Part shown: piece by piece, positions 1-12,400 of the stretch | Numbering within the stretch: the first letter of the stretch is position 1 | Layout of the letters: every line of letters starts with the position of its first letter | Origin: Spirodela intermedia | Taxonomy: Eukaryota > Streptophyta > Magnoliopsida > Alismatales > Araceae | DNA length: 64,000 bases | Direction: 5' to 3' | NCBI GenBank assembly: GCA_902729315.2 | Contig: LR746272.1 | Location: forward strand, 2,638,035-2,702,034 | The notes under the pieces: model-generated | Told to the model about the DNA's origin: nothing | The model's database searches: none | Seen by the model: the letters and a program-made list of their open reading frames with translations, nothing else | Program-made: the position numbers and the translations under genes

Positions 1-66
1 TATTGATCAATAGATTGATAAAAATTGCAATCAAAGTGAGCACTGTTGCATCTTCCATCTTTGCAG

Positions 67-3000
67 GTAATAGACCTAACACATTTTGGCCGCATTCGAG
101 GTACATTTTGCTTCATTAAACTTGTAGAGATATGTTATGTTTGATAATTGAGCTGTATCAACTTAAAATCAATTAGCTGTGTGAAGTAGTTAAAGATCAA
201 CCATCATAACCAGCGTATCTTGTTTATTTGAGTCTGAGATTATATTAGCACGTATCCACATATGAAAGCCAGGTTTTGGGTTTTTAATAACTTCAGTAGA
301 AATGACATATATGTTGGAAGAAACCATCGTTTTTGGTATTATGCTGGAATTTCGGGGCATTCAACTGAAAACAAATTGGGGTTGACCAAAGCACGCCTAT
401 ATATAACCACAATTATTTCTATTTTTTATTTTTCCATGACCAGGACTGTTATCTTGTTCACTGGAATAAGTCATGCATGTATCAAGTAGCCTTTGAAAAT
501 TAACGCATTTTATTCTGTTTGGACTGGTTTTAAACCAATACGGCTAAAGATCCTCATCAAAACTTATTTTCACTTCTAAATTATATTATTAATATTTATA
601 TATTAAGGTTTGTGCATCTAAATGATTTAGCAAGCATACCTAGTTAATAAAGTGCAAGAGAAAGAGTGGACTAAAACATGATAAAGTGCATTGGGATTTA
701 ACTGATAAGGAAAACATAAAAAATGAAGATGTCATTTGTTATAATGATAATGTGTATTCAAGAAAATTAGTACAACAGCCTACAATAGCTTGATTAATGA
801 AAAGCATTCTGTCTTTGAGGGATCATTCCTGACATCAGGAATATGGTAAAATATTGAGTTTGAAATTGTGTTAATAATTAATTTTAAAAATATTATCATC
901 CTTTTTGGGATCAATTTTTTTTAAAAGTTGCATCGTTTTATCCATTTTATAATTCATGTATGCAGATAAATATGGATAGTAGTCATGTGTCTTAGTGCAT
1001 TACATTAACCATTCAATTCTGTATTTTTTGATTTTATAAATATAGAAATCCTTAAAATCGTCGGTGATATCCACTATTTTAATGAAATTTCTTTAAAATT
1101 ATTTCCAATCTTACTGGGAAATTTGATCAAAAAAATACAGAGATTGATTCAGGAAAGTGGATAGATAGAATCGTTTATTTGTAAAATGCCATATGACTTC
1201 AAGTGACTATATTCGTTTTCGCTGCTGTTCAATACATTGAAAATGAATAATACCCACTTGTTTGTATCTTAACAGTCAGACCATGAAGTAAAAACACGAA
1301 ATTGAACGGCACTCCATATTATGTATCATAAGAATCAATCCAGGTGGAGACTTTTGTTACAAGTGAATTCATATTATTAAATTCAAGAGGGAGTTTTTAA
1401 ATTTATATTTGATATTGATGTAAGAGAGCCCTAAGGTTTTTAGTGAAGACTTCTAACTAATGAACTTGTGGCTACGTCACATATTAACATTCGAAGGAAT
1501 GCACCAATAGTGGGACGAAGGTAAAGAATCAGAGCAGCTAATCAGGGAATGTAAATTTACATATGTTTATATTTATATATGTATAAAAATGGATACTACT
1601 CACACTCATATAAAAATAGTGTGTAGTCTTTCATCGTCAAGATTGCTGAATCACTTCCTCATACAATACGAAGAGAAAAAGCTACATTCAACAACCCCAC
1701 GATAAATGAATCACTTCCTCACACAGAAGCCTCACTCACTCAGCATGTCACAAGCCCGCATAAAAGCCTTCTTTTGTAAAGGCGCTTTCCTCTTTAAAAA
1801 TATATTGATTTTTCACTCCGAAATCCAAAGAGTGACATCTGGAGTAACACGTTATTGAATTCCACCAAGACAATTGGTCTGATTAACTTGACAGGGTGTT
1901 TTAGTTAGTCAGCGCTTAGAACCTGATGACAACTTCTTGTGTTTTTGGGCCTTTTCAGGTATAGTGTCTTTTGGAGAGACTAGTTTTTTTAGAAACTCAG
2001 TAATTCTGGTGTTGTCTTTTATTGGGGTTGAGCAGTATACTGCTTTGTGATCGTATAAAGATGCTCTGCGTCTATTATTTCTTTTGCCCTCTTTTCATTC
2101 AGGTCACCAGGGTTTTCCTTTGAATTAGTTTCTTTTAGGGCTTTGAATTGTAAATATTATGGTTATGTTCAGTTTTTCGTCAAAATGTTTTTACTCATCA
2201 CAACCTAAGTATTTGTACGTTGGTAAAGATACTGCTGGAGTGATAGTGCAACTCCTTTGGAGTGTATACGGTGATATCCAGTGCCCAGAAGGATTGTGAT
2301 AAATTGAATCAGTTACGTGCCACCTGGTTTTAAGTTATTTTTCTCGCAAAGGAATCCTCCAATAGGGGTTTTGAATAAGCATCAACAATGAATAAATCCG
2401 CCCGTAACCTGATTTTACAAGATTGCGTAAAATCACAATTTCAACTTCGTCAAAATTTTCCACAGATTTTCTTTATGTCTCGCTATATTTTGTTTTCCGG
2501 TTATATTTTTGTCACATGTAATTTTTTTTTTCTTAGTCAGTGGAGAAGATCGAGTTCAGTTTCTTCACAATCAGAGCACTGCAAACTTCCAATCCCTGTC
2601 TGAAGGGCAGGTGTGTCAAGCCTAAGCCATCCTTTTAATTTTTCTGTTACTCTGTTTCCATTGTCTGGCTTTACTAGTGCTGATCCACAGAAGCTGCAGG
2701 GGTGTGATACAGTTCTTGTTACTCCAACTGCTCGTACTATTGATATACCTCATGCTTGGGTTATGGTAAAGTTTCTTTCCTGGATTGACCATTTTTCTGA
2801 AGAGATATTGGATCTAGTTGCATCTATTTTTCTGAAAGGGATTGGACACTTGTTGAATTGATGGTTTAAAGATCTATAGTTCCATTTGGCGTTGGATTTA
2901 CAATACTTAATTTTTGTGCATGCAGAAAAATGCCATTATGTTGCTGGTCTCGCCCACAACCTGCAAAACTATCGTTGATATGCTCTCCAGGTCCGTTTGC

Positions 3001-5713
3001 AAACCTATGTCTCTTCTCTTCTTCCTGTTAATCTTATAAAATTTGTCATTTTTTGTCTTTTGAACCATTCTTGTTTTCTTTCTTACCTAATCTTCGCTGT
3101 TTCTTTCCCTTTAATTATTACTCAATTTTCATGATGTTTGTGACATCATGCTCATAATCCTTCATCACATGTTGTTTTTTAGTTTCTAAAAATGTTGAGA
3201 ATGTTTGTACTGTTATCTTAAAGATCTATTGGGTGATTTCACTCAAACCAGCTCGACCAAGTTTAATGACTTAAGTTGATACCCTGGGGTTCTTAATAGA
3301 ATGTATTTTTTAATATAAACACAATTTTTTGTCTTTAAAAAGGATTTTAAGAGTTAAGAATTTGTAGAAGATGAGATTTTATAAAAAAAATAACTAATTG
3401 AACTCAATCCTAGACATTTGAAGCTTCCAGGTGTAGGCGGACGCACTGGCTAATCCGGTTAGTTGAATGGGGAATAGAAATGGCTAAGGGCAGCAGAGAC
3501 AGGAAGAGAATGAAGATGTGGATGATGGCAGGGGTAGGGAAAAGCAACAGATAACTTTTTAAACCATATTTGAATAGACCAGTCGTTTCACTGGAGATTG
3601 ACTGATTTTGAGGAATCTTTATCCCCGTTTTAAATTTGTTGAAATATATTCGTATATCAGGGCTAAGCAAAGAACATGACGTGGGCTCTGTGATTGTTGA
3701 AAACTTGTAAACACACCTTGAGCTGTCTCGTTTGTGTGTTATACTCCATTCTCCATATTTCTTCATGGTAATAAGGTAGTACACGAATTTCTGAGAAAAG
3801 ACCAGTATCTAATGAATACCTTATCAAGCTCACTTAGCATATTTCTTCATGGTAATAAGCTCACTACTGAAGAGAGGAAAAGAGGAAGGTTGTTTGATCG
3901 GAAGCCATAAGCATAGACAAGGAGAATACCTCACTTCAGATTACTCGAATAAAGCTTACTGAAGATAATTTCTTGATATGGTCTAAAGCTACCTAGGATA
4001 TAGGAAGGCATAGAAATATCAACTTTATGAATAGGAAGATCAAAGGTCCAGACGATGTCAGTCATCATAGACTAGTTGATTGATGTGCTCGATAGTCAGC
4101 ACCAAAGTATTCTGAAGTGAGGTAAAGCTACCTAGTATTCTGAAGTGAGTATTATATATATCTTTGTCGCCATTACGACCCTTTTACACTTGGGACACTG
4201 AATGCCATTATCCACTAAAATTTCATACATACTTTTAGTTTTTCCGAAATGTTTAATTTCAAGTATATTGATGTGCTACATTTTTTTCTTACCTGTTTCA
4301 TGTTTTAGGTACATATTCTTTTCTGATAAGGTGGAAATCAATGATATCACAGGAAAGACGTGCTTCTTTGCACTTATGGGGCCTAAAAGTTTCCAAGTTA
4401 AGGATATTTTATTGCATCCTGGATTTGCTTTTGTGCATTCCTAAGAATTTAGTATGCTCTTGTACTGATTCTGGTCGAAGTTTTGTGGTTGTTGTGTTCA
4501 AGGTGATGGAAGCTTTGAAACTTCATGATATCATTGGGAAGCCATATGGTACTCATCATCATTACAGGGTAAATATCTACCTTTACCCTTTTCCTTTTCA
4601 CTTGACTCATCCTGATTTTCAATTTCTCCGACTCAGGCCCTATTTTTCTTTATTTCCGGCATTATGGTAGTTCTTGCGGCTGTTTTCTTCTTCCTCACCT
4701 CTAAGGCTGTAAGACAACCTTTCACCAATCAATCTTAGGATATGAACAACCTTTCCTTCCGACCATCAATTTTCTTCTTGCCGCTGGTCAGGCTCCCATT
4801 TGATAAATGAAAGGGGGGGGAGCTACCCAAGTTGAAAAATCGACCAAAAATATTATGTATGTTGAAACTATCAAGATACTATCAATCTAATGTCTGAATC
4901 TCCATGTCTGGGATATTTCAAGTTAGGCAGATGACAATTGCATGCCAAGAGGTGTGGAGCTACTAAGCTTGGTTAACCGAGCAGTTTGGAAAATTATGAT
5001 CAAATAATAATGAAATACTATTATAATGAAAACCATGCTCAGGACGAAGAGAGAGAAATAATGAAGAATGTTGAAAGCCGAAGTTGGAACCAAAATCTGA
5101 AGTGTTTATATCTAGTGCTAACAGAATTTCTTAATGAAAGGGCGGTATAAAGGGCTTTATGATGCTCATTTTGTCCATCTTAAGAACCAAGTTAATTCTC
5201 CAGACAGCGAGAATAATAGATACACCAATGTCCTGTCAGCATCTTCAACTAAATTCTTCGAGGCTCTAGCGGTTGGAAGATCAAGAAAATCAGTAGGATA
5301 TAGTTGTGGAAACAGTTGAAGATACCAAGTAACAGATTTTATTTTATTTTTTCCTGAAAAGGAGAAGTTCGCTGGCATTTGTAGCAGTTTATGACCTCTG
5401 AAGAAGACATGTAGACAAGAAGGTTCCAGTTGTACATGAATCGGTGTCCTCGTAAATGTGAGGTTTCTTTTCTGATAGATATATAGTTTTTCACTTTGCA
5501 TTGAAGTTGATTAGTGTTCCATTGTCTTTTTTCCTCTGTAATCATCTGTTTCCTTCTATTGTTCTCTTTCTCCCATTGTTGCTCGGAGATGTTTTACATA
5601 GCCTCTACACACTATGAAAAAAATAAAGGAAATATTCTCATTGAGCTCTATTGTGCAGACCATTCCCGGCTCAGTTGAGATTTAGGATATTTTCCTCCGT
5701 TATCCCCCCTCCT

Positions 5714-5749
<36 letters not shown>

Positions 5750-6889
5750 CTCACTGGTCACTTATAGCCTCTACCATCTGCTTTCTACCTTGGGAAGGGG
5801 AAACTGGACAGCTAACGAGTACAATGCAATGTCAGCTACTCATGAGGTTTTCTAGACTGTCCTCAGGCTGAAACCTCTTTCTTTCAAGGGTCAAACTTCT
5901 TCCTCATCCCATTCTGCGGCCTCGCTGCTTCCATTTCCCATGATACATCTCATTGGTGGAACTCACTCATTGCCTCACTCTGCATGCAGGTGAATGACAT
6001 GCCGGTCACTGTAGGAGTAGGAAGCCTCCTCTCCAAGGAGGGATTCTCCCTGCTGATGTCGCCCGAATCAGCCGAACCCATTTGGAGAACTCTCCTGCGC
6101 CATGGGGCCGTACCGATGGGTAACAGCGCCTGGGAAAGACTGAGGATCCTCAAAGGTCATAGTCCTACATCTCATCAGAAGTAGCTCGCCCAAAATCCAT
6201 TAATGGAAGAACTCTATAAAATATGAACATTTTTTTTTAAAAAAAAGAATAGGAAAAAGGGTCTTAATGACCTCCTCCGTGGATTTTTTTCTTTAAATTT
6301 AAATACTAAGGTGCTCTATTCTGCGCAGGAAGGCCAGCCCCTGGCAAGGAGCTCACCAATGACTACAACATCCTGGAGGCAGGCCTGTGGATGACCATCT
6401 CCCTAGACAAGGGTCTCCTCTCCTCCCCTTCACCTCTCCCAAGGGAGCTATAAAAACACTGATTACTATTCACAGTCACTTACTACAAGATACTTACAGG
6501 GTGCTATAAGGGTCAAGAGACGGTCTCCAGACTCATCACCTATGACGGGGTGAAGCAAAGCTTGAGGGGGCTCCGCCTGGCGGGGCCAGCTGAGCCCGGC
6601 AGCCCCATTACTGTGGACGGCGAAAAGGTCTGTTCTTCATCATTTTTCAAACCCTAAAATGATGGCAGCGAAAAGGTCCGTTCTTGCAGTCTGGGAAGTA
6701 ATGAGATCTGTTTGTGAACAGGTGGGTGTGCTGACAAGCTACGCTATGGGGAGAGACGCCGGGGAGCATGTGGGGTTAGGGTATATCAAGAGGAAGGCTG
6801 CTGCTTCAGCAGGGTTGCAGGTCACCGTTGGCGACGTCCAAGGAACCGTCGTTGACGCCCCGTTCCTGTGTTACTCACTGCAGACATGA
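67..6889 (+). CDS. IBA57.2: Chloroplast YgfZ/IBA57-like folate-binding protein (At1g60990 type), 5' partial
   Basis: Exons read: 67-100, 2537-2610, 2700-2765, 2926-2990, 4309-4396, 4503-4568, 5990-6155, 6329-6412, 6500-6627, 6722-6889 (TGA). They join in frame to 312 visible residues. The N-terminus, with any transit peptide, lies left of the window. The product belongs to the aminomethyltransferase-fold (GcvT-like) COG0354 family, which uses folate to help Fe-S cluster assembly or repair. The family signature GCYKGQE is intact across the 6412/6500 junction. Other conserved stretches are DLTHFGRIRVSGEDRVQFLH, VTPTARTID and the C-terminal barrel (GLGYIKRKAAA). It resembles Arabidopsis At1g60990, a plastid protein, more than the mitochondrial paralogue; this is from memory of the family. 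The first visible intron is large (2.4 kb). The gene converges on the PPR gene, with stops about 500 bp apart. The donor at 2991 (gtccgt) is weak but fixed by phase. The exact symbol is less certain than the family. Confidence 0.93.
101..2536 (+). other. Long AT-rich intron of the IBA57-like gene
   Basis: This is the first visible intron of the gene, running from the donor after 100 to the acceptor before 2537. I see no convincing coding sequence, only short chance frames. A short imperfect duplication (gaatcacttcctca) occurs near 1647 and 1707. The next large introns (2991-4308 and 4569-5989) also lack coding signal apart from the CT tract at 5716-5746 and small direct repeats near 3.75-4.15 kb. 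Confidence 0.7.
3750..4150. repeat. Small direct repeats inside an intron
   Basis: A 22-bp unit (catatttcttcatggtaata plus ag) occurs near 3753 and again near 3838. Slightly further on, 'tattctgaagtgag' occurs near 4107 and 4135, and 'agctacctag' recurs near 3989 and 4127. These look like local duplication within the intron that spans 2991-4308. No function is evident. Confidence 0.55.
5716..5746. repeat. (CT)n microsatellite
   Basis: An uninterrupted CT tract of about 15 units lies in the intron before the exon starting at 5990. Confidence 0.9.
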
Positions 6890-7384
6890 AGCAGACAGAC
6901 TGCGGTAATAACAGATAAATCTGTGATCCTATGCCCACCCTATTGTTTATTTTCTCGATTAATTTGTAATTTTTGAGCTGTATAAATGGATTATCTAGAA
7001 TTTTAAAACTGAATAAAATAGCCCGAGAATTCCAAAAACTGAATAAAAGTTTTTTATTAATATTTCTAAGCATATTCTAAGCTCTTCTTGAGAGACTCTC
7101 CTCGCTACTAATTAATGTGCTCGCTTTTATTGATAAAGAAAAAATAATTAAAATTACATGTGGAGACATTTAAAATTATTTGAATGAAACCTTCTCTTCA
7201 AACTAGAATTGGAATTTGGGCTTGATTTTTCGTAAAACTTCGCTTAAATAATTTCCATAAATTCACATTGCTCAAGGCAGTCAGTCAGTCAGTCAATCCC
7301 TCTTAGCAACACGAGGGACGTACGCATGGCGGTAGGTGTAGGTGTTATGTTAATTATCCTGAACCTGTCTTCAGCAGGTGCAGC
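6890..7384. other. Convergent 3' spacer
   Basis: The spacer lies between the IBA57-like stop and the PPR stop on the opposite strand. It is AT-rich, contains several AATAAA-like words on either strand and a short cagtcagtcagtcagtcaat run near 7278, and must hold both 3' UTRs. No gene is seen. Confidence 0.6.
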
Positions 7385-9217
7385 TCACCAGTAGCCGTTG
7401 CAGGAGCACTCGCCGCCGGCGAAATGGTGGAAGCGGGTGGCGTCCCGGACGGTGATCTCCCTGCCGACCACCGCGCTGACCCGCCGGAGGAACATGTGGC
7501 AGTCTTCGCACACTCTCAGGTTCTTGATCACCACCAGTTTTTCCCCCGGTTCCGAGTTCATCAACGCAAACGCGACGGCGAGTCTCTCGCTGTGCCGTCC
7601 AGCTCCTCCGCCGCCGCCGACGAGGGCCTCCAGCTCCCCCACCAGCCGGTGGATCTCCCCTGCCTGAGGGTGCGACCCGTCGTCGGCGAAGAAGGTGTGG
7701 ACACTCCCGCCGTGCTCCACGTAGCTTACCCCGGGCTCCTTCCTCAGCCCCCTCCGCCGCATCATCACCCGGACCCTGGCGGCGCCGTCGAGCCTGCCAG
7801 CGTCGGAGTAGATGTTGGCCATCAGCACGTAGTACCCGACGTTCCCCGGCTCGAGGGCCACAACGTTGCGGAAGGCCAGCTCCGCCGTCTCCACGTCGCG
7901 GTGGATCTTGCAGGCCCCGAGAAGCGCCCCCCACACGGCGCCATCGGGTGCCACCGGCATGGAGCTGATCACCCGCTGCGCCTCCTGCAGGCGGCCGGCG
8001 CGCCCCAGCAGGTCGACTACGCAGGCATAGTGCTCCGTGCCGGGGGCCAGGCCGTGGGCGCCCTCCATGCGCCGGAAATGGCGTAGCCCCTCCTCCGTCA
8101 GCCCGGCGTGGCTGCACGCCGCGAGGACGCTCACCATGACAACCCCGTCCGGCCGGACGCCGGCGGCGAGCATCTTGTCGAAGAGTTCCGCAGCCTTCCT
8201 CCCCTCGCCGTGGATGCCGTACCCGGAGATGATGGCGGTCCAGGAGACCACAGTTCTATGGGGCATTTCGTCGAACAGCTTCTGGGCGCGGGGAAGATTG
8301 CCGCACCGAGCGTTCATGTTTATCAGTGCATTAAGCAGGAAGGTGTTGGTGGAAAAGGAGGGGTCGCCGGAGATTCTCTGCTCCACCTCGCGCGCCACCG
8401 CCGGCGCGCCGAGGTTGGCGCAGCAGGAGAGGACCCCCACCATGGTGACGGCGTCGGGCTCCACGCCGGCCCGCTCCACCATCTCCTGGTATAGCTCGAG
8501 GGCCTCCGCCGCCAGGCCGTTCTGGGCGTAGGCGGAGACCATGGAGTTCCACCGGACAAGGGCGTGGGCGTCCCTCTCCCCAGTCGGCAGCGGCGGTGCC
8601 GCCGCCGCCGCCGCCGCCGCCGCCGAGTTTGCGCAGTCGAAGACCCGGCGGGCGAGGTCGACGGCGCCGCAGCGGGCGTACATCGTGATGAGGCAGTTCG
8701 CGACGGCGGGGTCGACGTCGGTGCCGGCCTTGACGTTGCAAGCGTGGAGGGCGGAGCAGCCGGAGAGGGGACGAAGAGGGAGATGAGGACCGCAGGGGAG
8801 GAGCCCGAGCATAGTGATGGAGTTGAAGGAAGCGCCGCAACGGAGCATCCGCCGGAAAAGGGAGAGGGCTGAGATATGTAGGCCATTGACGGCGAAACCA
8901 GAGATAAGCGCGTTGTAGCACACCGTCAAGGTGGAGGAGGAAGAGGAAGATGCTGGGGGGAGCAGGACGGCGGCGAGGTGGGGGAGGGAGAGGCGGGCGT
9001 AGGTGGAGATGAGGGAGGTGAGGACGAAGGGATGGGAGTGGCAGCCGGAGCGGACGGCGCGGGCGTGGAGCTGGGCGACGGCGGAGGGCAGGGAGAGGGC
9101 GGCGCAGGACTTGAGCACCGCGGGGAAGGCGAAGAATGGGTCGACTGGACAAGACGACGCAGAAGAACGAAGAGCATCACGGTAGCGGAGGAGCGCGTCC
9201 AGATGCCGGCCCTCCAT
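7385..9217 (-). CDS. MEF10: PPR protein, E/DYW class, MEF10-like RNA-editing factor
   Basis: Single exon of 610 residues, typical for this intronless family, and very GC-rich. Tandem 35-residue PPR repeats cover most of the protein (for example NALINMNARCGNLPRAQKLF and ACSHAGLTEEGLRHFRRM). They are followed by E motifs and a DYW cytidine-deaminase domain with the PG box (EPGVSYVEHGG), the HSE zinc/glutamate site, CEDCH, HHF and a final CSCNGYW. PPR repeats bind organellar RNA and the DYW domain deaminates C to U. Colinearity with Arabidopsis At3g11460 (MEF10, mitochondrial nad2 editing) is strong from memory, so orthology is likely but not proven. The frame runs 9 nt upstream to a GTG; the first ATG is at 9217. 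That start gives no obvious mitochondrial presequence (MEGRHLDALL), so the true N-terminus may differ. A run of about nine alanines sits at 8596-8622. The C-terminus is GYW rather than DYW. Its start lies only 198 bp from the SPT6L stop. Confidence 0.93.
   Translation of the reverse strand: MEGRHLDALLRYRDALRSSASSCPVDPFFAFPAVLKSCAALSLPSAVAQLHARAVRSGCHSHPFVLTSLISTYARLSLPHLAAVLLPPASSSSSSTLTVCYNALISGFAVNGLHISALSLFRRMLRCGASFNSITMLGLLPCGPHLPLRPLSGCSALHACNVKAGTDVDPAVANCLITMYARCGAVDLARRVFDCANSAAAAAAAAAPPLPTGERDAHALVRWNSMVSAYAQNGLAAEALELYQEMVERAGVEPDAVTMVGVLSCCANLGAPAVAREVEQRISGDPSFSTNTFLLNALINMNARCGNLPRAQKLFDEMPHRTVVSWTAIISGYGIHGEGRKAAELFDKMLAAGVRPDGVVMVSVLAACSHAGLTEEGLRHFRRMEGAHGLAPGTEHYACVVDLLGRAGRLQEAQRVISSMPVAPDGAVWGALLGACKIHRDVETAELAFRNVVALEPGNVGYYVLMANIYSDAGRLDGAARVRVMMRRRGLRKEPGVSYVEHGGSVHTFFADDGSHPQAGEIHRLVGELEALVGGGGGAGRHSERLAVAFALMNSEPGEKLVVIKNLRVCEDCHMFLRRVSAVVGREITVRDATRFHHFAGGECSCNGYW
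8596..8622 (-). repeat. GCC/GCG trinucleotide run encoding poly-alanine
   Basis: About nine consecutive alanine codons between PPR motifs of the MEF10-like protein, following residues DCANS. It is probably a linker expansion by slippage and is likely to vary in length. Confidence 0.85.
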
Positions 9218-9415
9218 GGCAGACACTTCCTCCGCTCCGCCTTCCCATGGGAGCGAGCAGACGGAAACCAGCTAGCCACACGTTTTTTTTTCTCTTCTTC
9301 GCATGTTTCGCCCCCGGGCTTCGCCAGAAATACTTACACAATCGAATCGAGCCAAGGCGGGGATACAAAGTAGTTAAATTTCCTGGCAGAACATGAGAAA
9401 TAACAGCCGGGTGGC

Positions 9416-12400
9416 TCACCAACCACCGCCGCCACCACCTTCGCCGGCAGCGCCACCGCTGGCGCTGGTCCAGCCAGGCCCAGCTCCCGCATGGGCAGAG
9501 ACCAGTTTCTCCGACGAGCTGCTCCACCCAGAGCTCCGGGCATTGCCGGCGTCCGTCTCCACCCCATCCGTAGCTCCTCTAGAGCCACCGCCGCCCCAAC
9601 CGCCGGCATCACCATTACCTCCGCCGCTGCCACCGCCGCCGGACCAACCTCCAGAACTCCCCCTGCCGGCACTTCCCCAGCCAGAGCCGTTGTTGTCCCG
9701 TGAGCCCGACGACGCCCATCGGGAGGAGTCCTGCTGGCCTTCCCTCCTCCCATTTCCTCCGCCACGGTCGTACGCCTTTGGCAGCCCGCTCGGATGCCCA
9801 TCCCGAGAGCCACCGCTGCCGCCGCTCCGGTGATCATATCTTCCACCTGGACCACCGAACGAGAAAAAAAACAGATAAGAGCACAAATGTCAGCTCGTTA
9901 AAAATATACAGAGAAAGAATTAGCTCGGAGACAGACGAGCAGCCGCGTACCAGCTCGGGACCTCTCCCTCTCGGTGGCGGCGCCGCCACCGACGGCGGGG
10001 CTTCTCATGGGGACGACGGCGGCGAGGGAGCGGATGGAAGGGGCGGAGTCGTGGATAGCCTCGTCGATGTGCCTCTGGAAGTAGGAGACGAGGCGGTCGA
10101 TGTCGTCAAAGTCCCTTTTGCGGAAGCGGAAGCCCTTGGGGTAGACGCCGATGTACTCGTGGTGGGGATTCGAGCTCCGGATGTAGGTCAAGATGAAGCT
10201 CCCCGGGTGCTCGTAAGAGATGCCGAAGCCGTAGACTATCCTCATCGGGTTCTCCGCCTTCTCCGCCCTCAGCAGGTCGTCCACCTCCGCCTTGGTCCCC
10301 CTCCTGAACTTCCGGTACGACAGCATGCTCCTCATGTGTGTCACCAAAGGGTCAACGTACCGATCCATCACCTGCAGACATTCGATGAACGAAGAAAGTC
10401 AGCGATCCGTGGAACATGATGATGAAGATGATCCACACAGTGGACGGAGAAAGTCAAGGGTTTGAATCTCCTGGGTCAAAACGAGTCTGCGGTTGGGCTG
10501 AGTTGACCTCCCGGAGGAAGAGACCAGATGCAACGAACCTCATCGAGATCCTCGAAGGTGTCGTCCCCGATGGTCAGCTTCTTCCCGAGACGAAGCAAAC
10601 TGGTGATGTCCTTGTGATCCTTGTCGCCCTCAGTGATCTCCTTGTGAGAATACACACCGTCGCAGACTTTTATCGTCAGGATCAGATAGGACGGTCCCCT
10701 CGAACTCGGCCGGACTATGCTCTCCCCAGGATCTTTGTCCGAGAGGAACTGCCCACATAAAAAATATAAGAAAAAAAATCAAGACAAGAACTTTACTTAA
10801 ATTAGCAACACTGATCACGATGAATTCAGACAAAAACCCATGTCAAGATCAAAACTTTCCAAGGGACGGAAACAACCCACCTCCACCGCTTCGTCGGACG
10901 TGATGTTCTGAAACCGGGGATGAACGATCATCCTCGGCCTGAAGCGCTTCCGGGCGATTTCCCTCTCTTTCTGGGCCTTTCCCTGCTCACCCAGGTTGCT
11001 GATCTCGCTCTCAATGTAGTACTCGTCCCGAGGGAAGCTGTGCAGCTGCCGCTTCAAGTCGCTCTCCCTGCACGTCAGATAAACCTGGCACCTGTGCTTG
11101 TGGATAGCCTTTATCTTGCAGGTGAGTACGTCTCCTTCATGAACCCTGTCCTGGACGTTATTGATGTCGTCACGGTTGTCGGAGAACTCATCGTTGATGG
11201 ATATCACCCCTTTCAAGCCGGAGTCGAAGGTGCAGACGATGCGCTGATCCTGCACCCACCGGACGGTCACCTGCACGATCTTCCCGACCGAGAGGGTCTC
11301 GTCCGTCTCGCCGGAGATGAGATAAAACTCCTCATCCTGATTGGGCTCGGTGAAGGGGTTGCGCCAATCCTTGAATCCATGCAGGAGCTCCATCTTGATG
11401 TCGAGGAGGGTCTCCCTCTTCCGGGTCCCAAGCCGCTTCTCGACGTCCTCTGCGTACTTGCCGATGTGGAGGGTACTAAGGACCTGGGGCTTCTCCCTCA
11501 CATGCTCAATGGCCATCTCCTGCGCGTCGTCGTCCATGTCGTTCATGTCCTCGTCCGTGTCGTGAGCATAGACGACCTTGGCCATGTTCTTCGCCAGATC
11601 GTACGACTCCGGGTGGATTCTCGTGTCGTCCAACAGGTCTATGATGTGGCTGACGCTGGCGGCCGCCGCCCCGCTCCGGCGAACACGAAGGAAACCGACG
11701 CAGTTAATGAAGACCTTCTTCCTCAGCACTCCCATGGTGATCTCCTTCCGACTGAAAACAGATCCGGCCCGGGCCAAGGCCTTCTGGAGAGCAGATGCCT
11801 TCCTGGGGCCGAGCCCTGAGACGAACTGCAGAGGGGCAAAGAGCCACTCGTGACTAGCAGCCAGATTGATGTCCACGCCGACCTGGTTGGTCACGTCGAC
11901 CATTATCTGCTCCACCATCTCGTACTTCTCGTCAGGGGTAAGGAAGTACTCCAGAGGACAGAGCTTCCAAGACAAAATCTCTTTCCCCGGCCCACACAGC
12001 GTGGCGACCATCGCCAAAGGGTTTTGAAGGTACCGCCCGAGAGCCACAGCCCGCTTCTCAATTCCTGGTGAAAAAATGGCATACGATTTGCGACATCAAA
12101 GAGAGTAGGCAAATCCACAGGAAAATAGCAACGCAGTGCTGTGCTTACCGGTTTGCGTAGGTAGCTGATCTGAAGATTCCCGAGAAGTTTCGAATAGACG
12201 AGGCAAAGATTCATCCCCAAAAACAGGCGAAGTTCCATCAAATCCTGGGCCAACGTCTCTGGGATGATGCTCTACAATGTTGTATATGATCTGAATGAAA
12301 CCAAAGTAATAGATATCAAGCATTGTCGACCGCATAAGTAACAGAAATTCTTGTCAAAGTACCACTAGTACTTTGTTTAGAGTAAGGCGACCAATAGTAT

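Noticed and set aside
7398..9396. Long open frames on the plus strand and in other minus frames over the PPR gene
   Set aside because: They are shadows of a very GC-rich coding exon, with Arg/Pro/Ala-biased translations and no family resemblance; the PPR frame explains the sequence.
9393..11853. Plus-strand open frames opposite the SPT6L 3' exons
   Set aside because: They are antisense to clearly conserved SH2, S1 and GW-tail coding sequence.
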